IMG/VR virus record: IMGVR_UViG_3300032524_000300
Span: 1-23,905 of that record
Strand: one strand, 5' to 3'
DNA: 23,905 nt
Origin: a virus
Part shown: in pieces, positions 1 to 7,107 of the stretch
Layout: each line of letters opens with the position of its first letter
How positions within the stretch are numbered: the first letter of the stretch is position 1
The notes under the pieces: generated by a model
Told to the model about the DNA's origin: nothing
Seen by the model: only the letters and a program-made list of their open reading frames with translations
Database searches by the model: none
Translations under genes and position numbers: made by a program

Positions 1-72
1 TGATTCTGAATCATAATGCATCATAAATTCTTGAAATTTCATTCTTTCTTTTGGAGCAAATGAAATACCCAT
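1..72 (-). CDS. start of a further leftward phage gene (partial)
   Basis: Downstream of the tape measure stop codon, an ATG at 72-70 opens a frame that stays open for 24 codons to the window edge (MGISFAPKERMK...). It begins 31 bases after the tape measure stop and just after a small hairpin, which fits the next gene of the leftward operon. The product is not recognisable from this fragment. A competing frame from an ATG at about 85 gives only 20 residues before a stop, so the longer open frame is preferred. Its existence is likely but not certain. Confidence 0.35.
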   Translation of the reverse strand, partial: MGISFAPKERMKFQEFMMHYDSES

Positions 73-73
73 C

Positions 74-92
74 AATGCAGCCTATCTGCATT
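74..92 (-). other. small hairpin after the tape measure gene
   Basis: A perfect 7-bp inverted repeat (AATGCAG / CTGCATT, 5-base loop) lies between the tape measure stop and the next possible start. There is no T-tract, so it is more likely an RNA processing or stability element than a terminator. It could also be chance. Confidence 0.3.
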
Positions 93-103
93 TTGGTTTA
101 TCT

Positions 104-1672
104 TTACGGACAAGCATTTTCTTTTAAGTTGTTTGTATGGATGTTGATGGACTCAATACCCTTTTCAATCGTCACCGATATGTTGCGGACCGATCGGCCA
201 CTGCTCACCTTGGTGGTCAGGTTGTTGATCTGCAGATCCTCGGGTTTTACTGTTTTGGATTTGGTTTTAGACAATCCGGGCATCCTACCAGGGCCGGTAA
301 GGTGTGAGCCAAGGGTTTTCCATTTATCTGCCTCTTTGGATATCTTGATGCTGTTGTCGTAGCCATCTTGGAAGGCAGAGGACAGGCCACGCACTCCGGC
401 AATCATGTTGCCAACTCCCTTGGACAGCACGTCAATCGCTCCGTCTTTATCGCCCCTGAGCAGCATCCAAAAGGCACGAATTGGCGACAGTACACCCATG
501 ATGGTGTTGTGGACCGTTTTAAATGCATTGCCAATGCCCGCCAGCACAGCTCTAAATTTTTCGGAGGTTTTGTACGCCTTAATTATAGCCTTTGTCAATA
601 GGACTATCCCGGCAATAATCAGCCCAATGCCCAGTAAGTCCATCACGAGCTGGAGGCCTGACATGGCCGCAACCATGCCCCAAACACCGATGGACGCAGT
701 GCCGGAGACAATTCCAATGACCAGTTGAGCTGCAGAGTAGGCTGCGGATGCTGCAGCACCTAGCCATAGCGCCGTCTTCGCTAATGCAATTACCCCAATA
801 AATTTCAGCACAATGGGTACCACTCGATCGATGGTTTCCTTGTGCCTGTCATAGGCTTGAGATACTTTTTGCAGTACGCCATAAAATTTGACTTTGATCT
901 CCATCCATTTGACATATAGTGGAATTACATTGTCGCCAATGCCCATCTGATGCTCAAATATTTTATTGTTCAGCCCATCAATTTTGGCCTGTGTGGTCGT
1001 CATGGCATCTGGAATCTTGGCACCATACTCATCGACCATCAGCTGACCAAAACGGGTCACAAACTCAACGGAGTTAAGTGCTCCGTCCTCCAGGGCTTTG
1101 TTTAGCTGAGGGAGCGTCATGTTCATAGCCTTGGCAGCCAGGGCAAATGCACCGGGCAGGTGTTCACCAAGCTGTTGGCGGAGCTCCTCGGCACTTACCT
1201 TGCCCTTGCTGAGCATTTGAGTAAGGGCATTTTGAACCAGTCCAGACCGCATGGCATCCAGCTGAAATACCCTGTTTGCCATGGACAATCCTTTAAAAGC
1301 TGTTCGGGTTGCCTCGGGTCCAAGGCCCGCCAAGGTTGCCGCAGTGCTAAACTTCGTCCAGCCCTCCGTGGCCTGCTTGATCGGGGAGTTGAATTTTGTA
1401 GTGATCTCATTGATCAGGCCCATGTTTCTGACATACTCATCACCACTAAAACTATTGAGCTGTGTGTCCAAGGCCTCCATCCGCATGGATATCTTTGATG
1501 TGCTTGCAATGAATTGCCCAATCACGTTGATGGACAGAGCCGCGGCTATTGTTCCTCCAAGCCTTCGAAAGGTATTGTCCAGCCGTTGACTTTTGTTGAT
1601 GGCCTTGTTCATACCAGAGGAAAATTTGCCGTCCCTTAGGTTGATTATGTAGTCTAGGTTCCGTGTGCTCAT
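104..1672 (-). CDS. tail tape measure protein
   Basis: Tail length-determining protein around which the tail tube polymerises. Residues 60-205 match the conserved N-terminal tape-measure domain: a Gly/Ala-rich helical stretch, then LSKGKVSAEELRQQLGEHLP at about 154-173 and a following LPQL...LEDGALNS segment. Residues about 285-365 form a long hydrophobic region of several possible membrane helices, as tape measures usually have; these may form the channel for DNA entry. At 522 residues it is short for the family, implying a tail of roughly 80 nm by the usual 1.5 angstrom per residue rule. The start has no Shine-Dalgarno, like its neighbours. It is the last complete gene of the leftward operon, 84 bases after the MuF gene. 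Its position is odd: the tube and chaperone genes it normally adjoins are on the other strand, over 10 kb away. Confidence 0.9.
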   Translation of the reverse strand: MSTRNLDYIINLRDGKFSSGMNKAINKSQRLDNTFRRLGGTIAAALSINVIGQFIASTSKISMRMEALDTQLNSFSGDEYVRNMGLINEITTKFNSPIKQATEGWTKFSTAATLAGLGPEATRTAFKGLSMANRVFQLDAMRSGLVQNALTQMLSKGKVSAEELRQQLGEHLPGAFALAAKAMNMTLPQLNKALEDGALNSVEFVTRFGQLMVDEYGAKIPDAMTTTQAKIDGLNNKIFEHQMGIGDNVIPLYVKWMEIKVKFYGVLQKVSQAYDRHKETIDRVVPIVLKFIGVIALAKTALWLGAAASAAYSAAQLVIGIVSGTASIGVWGMVAAMSGLQLVMDLLGIGLIIAGIVLLTKAIIKAYKTSEKFRAVLAGIGNAFKTVHNTIMGVLSPIRAFWMLLRGDKDGAIDVLSKGVGNMIAGVRGLSSAFQDGYDNSIKISKEADKWKTLGSHLTGPGRMPGLSKTKSKTVKPEDLQINNLTTKVSSGRSVRNISVTIEKGIESINIHTNNLKENACP

Positions 1673-1736
1673 AAATATATATTACATTTGTACTGCATGG
1701 ATGGCCCGTAAGTCCTCAGGACATCCTAGCTCCCAG

Positions 1737-1755
1737 GGGTCTGTCATGCAGACCC
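1737..1755. other. hairpin between MuF and tape measure genes
   Basis: A 7-bp perfect stem (GGGTCTG / CAGACCC, 5-base loop) directly abuts the MuF stop codon. On the minus strand, the direction of transcription, no T-run follows, so it is not a classic terminator there and could be an RNA processing or attenuation element. On the plus strand it is followed by TTTATTTTTT and would look like a terminator for antisense transcription. Confidence 0.45.
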
Positions 1756-1756
1756 T

Positions 1757-2989
1757 TTATTTTTTACTCCACTTTTGATCCCCACCTTTTATGTACTTGA
1801 TTAGATCCGATCCATCTTGGATCCATATCTGCTGCACCTTATATCGATGAGGCTGGCCATTCAATCTGGCTAGGTCTCTAATGCTCAAGTCCTGGCTCTG
1901 CAGGATGAGGATATCAATGTTTTGCTTGGAGGCCTCGGCTATCGTGGCCCGGAGGGTTGAGTATTTCATCTGCTTGACACGTTTAAAGTCAGCGGGCTTG
2001 TCTTGGATGTAAAAATCCGCATTTTTAAACCCGGTGGCGGTGTTGAGTGTTGGATTGAGATGTATAGGCTCATCGATGTGGCCGACAAGTTTGATGGCAG
2101 CCTGCACATTGTTTGTGATCTCCGCCTTGGCCATGGTTGGGTGTGCCTTGACTAGGTCCGTAATGGCTATAAACCCATTTAAGTGCCGTTTAAACATGGA
2201 GGCAATGTTGGAGTTGAGCTGTGTCTGCGCGGCAAAATCAACCTTGAAATAGTTGTGCCCTTGCCCAAAACTGTAATCGGTAGCCCCAAAGTTTGTCCTA
2301 AATCCCGGGTCAGGTCTCGACAGGTTTTCAAGCGATGGGGTTCTATCTCCATCCATATTCTCAAAGTCCTGAGAGGTCCAGCACCTGCAGTTGTATCCAT
2401 TGGGTGGAAAGTGGGTTTTCCAAAAAGAGTGCTCCACGGGCAGTGTGATTTTATCCCAGGATTTATGCTCTAATCGAACCCGGTCATCGCCAGCGGTGTG
2501 GTATCGAAGTATCTGGTGGGTATTTTTAAAGTCAAGTACTTCCTCCCATTCTTCCCTTGCCTCTGCCACTCGGATCACGTGCTCCCTTTCGGCGCGCATG
2601 TAGTTTTTATAGGTGACCTGGTGCAGGGTGTCATATGCTTGCTGAAAATCTTTGAACGGCAAGCCTCTAAACTCTGAGGCAGCGTTTAAAAAGGTAAAGT
2701 TTTTGAGTGCAGAAAAGGCAAAGAGGTTGAGCTCCATCCCTGCCAGATGCGTCCACCTAGGATCTCCGGGCTTTAGGTTTTTGAAGCTGTAGCCAATCTG
2801 ATCGGTGTATCCTTTAAATAGGTCGGCAAAGGTTGTGTGCACCGTTGGGCTGTGAAGCCCCCAGGGTTTAACCTTGCCATCATAGAGTGCTTTGTCCAGC
2901 CCAGTGGAGTCCTTTACAATGGTTTTGTAAACTTTGGCCTCCGCCGGTGTACTGAAAAACGTAGTGGATGTTTCAACTTTTTGGCACAT
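1757..2989 (-). CDS. MuF-like head morphogenesis protein with possible C-terminal nuclease domain
   Basis: Minor capsid protein of the Mu gpF / SPP1 gp7 family, which binds the portal region and takes part in head assembly. The family signature is at about residues 160-205: RYHTAGDDRVRLEHKSW, then a His-rich stretch and PPNGYNCRCW. Its 410 residues exceed a bare MuF domain. The extra C-terminal part (about 315-400) contains ADFYIQDKPADFKRV, then a Ser-Thr-Leu-Arg segment and AEASKQNIDILIL. That order (Asp, strand, Asp-x-Lys, then a helix ending in Lys-Gln) recalls CdiA-C / PBECR-type RNase toxin domains that some phages fuse to MuF. That resemblance is an inference from pattern, without a search. 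The start overlaps the portal gene by 17 bases, indicating translational coupling. Confidence 0.88.
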   Translation of the reverse strand: MCQKVETSTTFFSTPAEAKVYKTIVKDSTGLDKALYDGKVKPWGLHSPTVHTTFADLFKGYTDQIGYSFKNLKPGDPRWTHLAGMELNLFAFSALKNFTFLNAASEFRGLPFKDFQQAYDTLHQVTYKNYMRAEREHVIRVAEAREEWEEVLDFKNTHQILRYHTAGDDRVRLEHKSWDKITLPVEHSFWKTHFPPNGYNCRCWTSQDFENMDGDRTPSLENLSRPDPGFRTNFGATDYSFGQGHNYFKVDFAAQTQLNSNIASMFKRHLNGFIAITDLVKAHPTMAKAEITNNVQAAIKLVGHIDEPIHLNPTLNTATGFKNADFYIQDKPADFKRVKQMKYSTLRATIAEASKQNIDILILQSQDLSIRDLARLNGQPHRYKVQQIWIQDGSDLIKYIKGGDQKWSKK

Positions 2990-4346
2990 GGAAATAGGTC
3001 TTTCTCAGCTCTGCAATTACATCCAGGGAAGTTAGGGCCTCCGGGGTCATCTCCTCCCGTTTAACGCCCTTTTTCTTTTTGATATCCTTGGTTTTGGGAA
3101 TCGGCTTTATGTTGGGATCCGCCTTTGGCTCTGCGGCGCGTTTACCATCGAGCTTGACGTTGAGATCGTTGCTGATCTGCTCCTCATCCAAGATGTATCC
3201 CATCCGGTCAAGGGACTCATAAATTGTCACCTTATCCTTGGGATCCATGGCCCGGGTGTTGTCCCAAACAAAGCGGTGATTTTCTGAGATTGGGTAGCCA
3301 TGGGCCACAAGCCGTGGGAAAAGCTCATCGTTGATCAAGTTGGATATCCACGTTAGGTCATCCTCTTGAACTTCATCCTGCTCATCTTGGAGCGCCTTTT
3401 GCTGGCCGTAGGTGCCGGTGTCCTGGGAGGCGTTTTTCACGCCCAGGAGCATGATTTCCAGCTCCTCATTGACTGCTTTGCGCTTTTCATTAAAGACCTC
3501 ATGGGCATCAGCTCGGTTGCTTTCTTTTATGTCCAGCTCTGCATCGGGTGGAAACATACCGTAAGAGGCAGTTCCCATCTCCTTGAGCCAATTTTGTATC
3601 TCCGCCCGGACAAGAGGATCCTGAGAGGCAACTTTTGCAACGCGTATGGGTACACCAAAAACCTCCTCAAACTCATCCCATGAGCTCCAGCTGTGTTTTT
3701 TAAGGATGTATAAAGGAGCCGCCGGATTAAAGAGTCCGAGGTTATCCCGTTGCCCAATGGGAATCATGTAGTTTTTGTAGGGCCGTTCTCTGTAGTCAAA
3801 ACCCTGTAGATCATACTCTCTTTTCACCCATTGATAGGCCTGTGGCCGTACGTGCTTGCGGTTGACGAGCTCAACGCTTTTAAACAGGCCATCTGCCGTC
3901 CGCTCATTTAAGTAGGCCAGTGAGTGACCATAGAAATGAGAATCAATGGCCATCTTGACGAACTCCCTGAGCCATTGCTTATTTATGAGGTTGGTGAGGT
4001 CTTCATTAACATCCTTGGTGGTGGTGTCAATTACCTGGAAGGGTTTGTTGGTAATCCGGAGCCTCCTTTTTTCGCACAAGCCCAGCAAAAAAGGATCAAG
4101 CGCAATGTCATCATAAAGGTCCAGCAAGGTGATCCTCCGGGGTGACAGGATACTCTCCGCCTCATTTCGGGCAACCTTCCAGTGAGTCATCTCCTTGGAG
4201 TACAGGCTGTGCTGATTTCTGACAATGCTGGCAATTACTCCAGCTGGGTCCTTTCTGGACTTTTTCCTTAAATCGGTTCTTAGCGTCTCTGAGGACATAT
4301 TAGGTGGCATCGGGTAGGATTTACCAGCTTTTGCAGTTCGTTCCAT
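2973..4346 (-). CDS. phage portal protein (DUF935, Mu gp29-like)
   Basis: The portal is the dodecameric ring at the capsid vertex through which DNA is packaged and to which the tail joins. The 457-residue protein has the DUF935 order: an N-terminal arm, a region setting out the ring core (DIALDPFLLGLCEKRRL, about 80-97), the characteristic HSWSSWDEFEEVFGVPIRVA at about 218-237, and a long helical segment rich in Gln/Asp (about 305-330) that would be the stem/crown region. The C-terminal tail after about residue 395 is strongly basic (KTKDIKKKKGVKREE) and probably disordered. It follows the DUF1320 gene by 41 bases and overlaps the MuF gene. The order terminase, portal, MuF agrees with Mu, apart from the DUF1320 gene inserted between terminase and portal. 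Confidence 0.93.
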   Translation of the reverse strand: MERTAKAGKSYPMPPNMSSETLRTDLRKKSRKDPAGVIASIVRNQHSLYSKEMTHWKVARNEAESILSPRRITLLDLYDDIALDPFLLGLCEKRRLRITNKPFQVIDTTTKDVNEDLTNLINKQWLREFVKMAIDSHFYGHSLAYLNERTADGLFKSVELVNRKHVRPQAYQWVKREYDLQGFDYRERPYKNYMIPIGQRDNLGLFNPAAPLYILKKHSWSSWDEFEEVFGVPIRVAKVASQDPLVRAEIQNWLKEMGTASYGMFPPDAELDIKESNRADAHEVFNEKRKAVNEELEIMLLGVKNASQDTGTYGQQKALQDEQDEVQEDDLTWISNLINDELFPRLVAHGYPISENHRFVWDNTRAMDPKDKVTIYESLDRMGYILDEEQISNDLNVKLDGKRAAEPKADPNIKPIPKTKDIKKKKGVKREEMTPEALTSLDVIAELRKTYFHVPKS

Positions 4347-4387
4347 CTGGGGTCAATTTAAACAGTATTAAAACAGTATATAAGCAC

Positions 4388-4930
4388 CTACCACCTCTCT
4401 GCAGTTTTGTTTGCAGCACTAAATGTATAGGTTTGGCTTGTGGAGTCCGTTATTATAGGTAGGTCAGGACTGATTTCTTCCTTTTGTACTCTGCCCAGCC
4501 AGCGCATGGCATCATCATGCCTTTTGACTCGGAGGCTTTGGATGTTGTTGGGTGATATGGTGCTGAACGTGTTGTAAATGGCAATGTCGATAATTACCTG
4601 GACCAAAACCTTGTTTCTGGGATCTCCCGGCTGATAGTCCGTCACCAGGGTAATGTCTGTGCCCGGTGCATCTTTTAGGACCGTATAAATCAGATCCTTA
4701 TTGGATTTGATCACCTTGCCCGTTAGGTAGGCCGAAGCATCAGCATCGGCATATTGATCTATGGGGTAAAAAATTACATCGACATCGTACCGGCCTCTAA
4801 GGTAGGAGGATGCCAGCTCAATGGCTGTGTCAACAGCATCATCCAGCACTTTCTGGTTGTCTCCCATGATTACCTGCTTGATCTGTGAGCGGATCACAGT
4901 GTCATAGTCTCGATCGATTATCCATCTCAT
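4388..4930 (-). CDS. DUF1320 family protein (Mu gp36-like)
   Basis: This 180-residue protein has the features of the DUF1320 / Mu gp36 family, a virion-associated protein thought to act at the head-tail interface. It has a short N-terminal helix, the segment DTAIELASSYLRGRYDV (about 33-49), a loop containing DYQPGDPRNKVLVQVIIDIA (about 98-117), then SLRVKRHDDAMRWLGRVQ (about 132-149), matching the family pattern of a helical bundle ending in an Arg/Asp-rich helix with a following loop. It starts 3 bases after the large terminase stop. In Mu this gene follows the major capsid gene; here it sits between terminase and portal. Family assignment is fairly sure; molecular role is less so. Confidence 0.8.
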   Translation of the reverse strand: MRWIIDRDYDTVIRSQIKQVIMGDNQKVLDDAVDTAIELASSYLRGRYDVDVIFYPIDQYADADASAYLTGKVIKSNKDLIYTVLKDAPGTDITLVTDYQPGDPRNKVLVQVIIDIAIYNTFSTISPNNIQSLRVKRHDDAMRWLGRVQKEEISPDLPIITDSTSQTYTFSAANKTAERW

Positions 4931-4933
4931 GGC

Positions 4934-6490
4934 TTAGTATTTACTTTTAACTTGTTTGTGCCCAATGATGGGCTTAAAATGTCTTTGGGGCAGGTGCATA
5001 TCTAAATAATGCCAAGCCCCCTCATCGGCATCTGGGGAATCATCGGCAGATTTGTATCCAGGTTCAATGCCCTTAAGTTGATTGTTGCCCTCAATGGTGT
5101 CAGTGTCGTGGATCAGCTCCAGGTCGTAAAACACTTTTGCCGTGAGGTATCTTGGCTCCATCTTAACCATCCTTGTGTATTTGTTTTCCTTGATCCTGGG
5201 ATCAGTGATGACATTTAGTTTAAAACCAAGCGTATTCTCAGCCACGGCTAGGGCATCCCGGACAGGACCATTAAAAAACTGCCGCTCTACATACCAGATG
5301 ATCCCCGTACCGGCGGGAAGCTTTTTATTAAACTCTCCCATCCACAAAAAGGCATTTATTGAGCTGGTCCTTCTTACAAATGATCCTCTGCAGTGCCTCT
5401 CATCTCCAAGCAAACCCCAAACCCTAACAGCTTTAAAGTCTGATGTTGCAGAATTGACATAAGATGGATCAAAGTATCCAATTATAACACTGTACTTGCT
5501 CCAGGCGGGCATCTTTTTAAATCGGATCATATCCTCTTTAAATATGGATCCCTCAATAACATTTTCGTGGTAAAACTCGCGCCTTGCCAGGATTCCACCT
5601 GTCTCAATCTTTTTGCTAAGCTCTTGAATGGTGTAGCGCTCTTTCCATGCCGGGAGTCCGCCATTGCCAATATCGCATTTTACGCCCGGTGAGCTTTCTG
5701 TGGCAAATACTTTGGAGTGGTAAATCCCTTTTCTTTTGGGTTGGCCCGGCTTGACATCTCCAACTAAATTGGCCAAGATGGAGTTGTGGTGGATGCGGTT
5801 GCCGGCAACCACCACTCTGGCGCCTTTAATCGATAGGGCAAAGTAAAGAGCTCCAAGGATTCTATCAACCACTTCCTTGACACGCCTGGTGTTGTTGACA
5901 ATGATATCGTCATCAATATCATCAATGACCGCATAGTTGGGCCGCTTCTCATTTTTTCGGGCTCCCCTGGGAGATTGATCTCTACCAATGGCCAAAAAAC
6001 GGACTCCATTTTGTGTGGTAAAATCTCCCTCCTCCCAGGAGCCATGATTGTGCTGATCGCCAAAGTCATGGATGTAAAGAGAATTGTACTGCAGCTGAGC
6101 CTGCACGTCACTGAGCAAGTTTTCGGCGTCGTTCTGATTTTTGCCCATCAGTATCATGCCATCAAGCTCTTTATGGGCATGAAGCCACAGGGGAATCAAT
6201 AAATCAGCATGTACACTTTTGGCGTGCTCTCTGGCCCACTCCAAGATGGCAAAACAGTTAGGATCCTTTTTGATTTTATTGGCTGCCTTTATGTGGAAGT
6301 ATCCGCAATCTGAGTCAGCATAAATGGGAAAGTAGGTTTTTACATAGTAGTTGTAATCCCGTAGAGCTCGCTTTTTTCTGGCTTCCTGAGTTTGTTTGTC
6401 CTCATTAAAGGCAACCTCCGTACTGGCCTGTACTTGCTCACAATACCTGATCCACTCCTGATAATCTCTTTTGGTGATTACATTACCCAT
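4934..6490 (-). CDS. terminase large subunit
   Basis: ATPase and nuclease that packages phage DNA into the prohead. Numbering from the start chosen here, residues 80-100 hold a Walker A-like stretch (FAILEWAREHAKSVHADLL) of the degenerate kind common in Mu-like terminases, and YAVIDDIDDD (186-195) is Walker B. QSPRGARKN (172-180) is a conserved arginine-containing loop. The C-terminal RNase H-like nuclease shows acidic residues at GYFDPSY (D341), YVERQF (E402) and ADDSPDADE (about 482-490). The ATG at 6490 gives 518 residues and overlaps the small terminase stop (ATGGGTAA), the usual coupling. An upstream ATG at 6532 would add 14 residues that look like the other frame of the small subunit, so it was not chosen. 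Confidence 0.93.
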   Translation of the reverse strand: MGNVITKRDYQEWIRYCEQVQASTEVAFNEDKQTQEARKKRALRDYNYYVKTYFPIYADSDCGYFHIKAANKIKKDPNCFAILEWAREHAKSVHADLLIPLWLHAHKELDGMILMGKNQNDAENLLSDVQAQLQYNSLYIHDFGDQHNHGSWEEGDFTTQNGVRFLAIGRDQSPRGARKNEKRPNYAVIDDIDDDIIVNNTRRVKEVVDRILGALYFALSIKGARVVVAGNRIHHNSILANLVGDVKPGQPKRKGIYHSKVFATESSPGVKCDIGNGGLPAWKERYTIQELSKKIETGGILARREFYHENVIEGSIFKEDMIRFKKMPAWSKYSVIIGYFDPSYVNSATSDFKAVRVWGLLGDERHCRGSFVRRTSSINAFLWMGEFNKKLPAGTGIIWYVERQFFNGPVRDALAVAENTLGFKLNVITDPRIKENKYTRMVKMEPRYLTAKVFYDLELIHDTDTIEGNNQLKGIEPGYKSADDSPDADEGAWHYLDMHLPQRHFKPIIGHKQVKSKY

Positions 6491-6926
6491 GAGCACTGAT
6501 CTTGTGGTCCACATAGGCTCTCTGCAGCTCATTTATGTCCTTGGCCAGTTCCGGATGTTTCTCATAGCACCACGTCGTGAAGTCTTTAAATACATTGATG
6601 GTGCTTGACATGGTGACTCTCTTGTCTTTGAGTTTCTCAATGGATGAGGCCAGTTTGACCAGCTTGTCGGCATCCAGATTTTTGCCCTCCATCGACAGAT
6701 CGTGCATTCGGGAGTAAATGTTTAAGATGATCCTATCGGGCGTCAGCTGCACGGCGCTCTTGAGCTCCTCCCAGGATCCAGCCTGTTTGTGGGATGTGAA
6801 CGTTTTTGGGGCCCAGCCAACGATTTCACAAATCTCTTTTTGGCTTTTGTCCGTATTCATATACAGGTCGTAGGCAATGGATGCCTTTTGCTTGTTGGAT
6901 ATGTTTTTGTTTTTGGTGTCTGCCAT
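6483..6926 (-). CDS. terminase small subunit (DUF1804-like)
   Basis: DNA-recognition subunit of the terminase, first gene of the leftward operon. Residues about 10-55 form a helix-turn-helix: KQKASIAYDLYM, then KSQKEICEIVGWAPKTFTSH, the spacing of a classic HTH, followed by a Gly-Ser-Trp motif. The rest is helical and acidic/basic mixed, as needed for oligomer formation. The ATG at 6926 (MADTKNKN...) gives 147 residues. The open frame extends upstream to an ATG at 6998, but those 24 residues are Cys/His/Tyr-rich and would be read from the promoter region, so they are unlikely to be translated. Placement directly before the large subunit with an 8-base overlap supports the call. Confidence 0.8.
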   Translation of the reverse strand: MADTKNKNISNKQKASIAYDLYMNTDKSQKEICEIVGWAPKTFTSHKQAGSWEELKSAVQLTPDRIILNIYSRMHDLSMEGKNLDADKLVKLASSIEKLKDKRVTMSSTINVFKDFTTWCYEKHPELAKDINELQRAYVDHKISAHG

Positions 6927-6939
6927 GAGAGTTCTCTTA

Positions 6940-6986
6940 TACAAAGATTTTACTATATGGGGGCAGTTGCATGATAGAAAGGTAGG
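6940..6986 (-). promoter_or_regulatory. leftward late promoter, matched to the rightward one
   Basis: On the minus strand CCTACCT (6986-6980) is followed after 29 bases by AAATCTTTGTA (6950-6940), then the terminase gene start at 6926. The second element fits the Bacteroidota -7 box TAnnTTTG in 7 of 8 positions (AATCTTTG). The same two elements with exactly the same spacing drive the other arm. No good -33 element is seen, so an activator bound to CCTACCT is likely. Confidence 0.65.
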
Positions 6987-7029
6987 CAATGAAAGCAAAA
7001 CCTCCTGCAGTTAATCATTTGGCTCACCC

Positions 7030-7076
7030 CCTACCTGTGGTGGTTGTATGGGCTTTTTTTGAGCTAAATCTTTGTA
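7030..7076 (+). promoter_or_regulatory. rightward late promoter, matched to the leftward one
   Basis: CCTACCT (7030-7036), 29 bases, then AAATCTTTGTA (7066-7076), 31 bases before the protease start. The two boxes and their 36-base period are identical to the minus-strand copy. The intervening 29 bases differ, so the conservation is not simple duplication. The two CCTACCT boxes face each other as an inverted repeat 43 bases apart (6980-6986 and 7030-7036). Confidence 0.65.
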
Positions 7077-7107
7077 CTACCAATGAGAAACCCCGTGGCC
7101 AAAAATT

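Noticed and set aside
51-362. Plus-strand frame opposite the tape measure gene
   Set aside because: It lies inside the antisense of a well-supported gene and its product has no protein-like pattern.
4347-4387. Direct repeat of ACAGTAT in the gap before the portal gene
   Set aside because: Two short A/T-rich copies in a 41-base gap; too little to support an operator, although it may be part of a translation leader.
6491-6532. Longer start for the large terminase
   Set aside because: The 14 added residues come from the other frame of the small subunit gene; the ATG at 6490 gives the usual short overlap.
6927-6998. Longer start for the small terminase
   Set aside because: The added 24 residues cover the promoter element and are unlike the rest of the protein.
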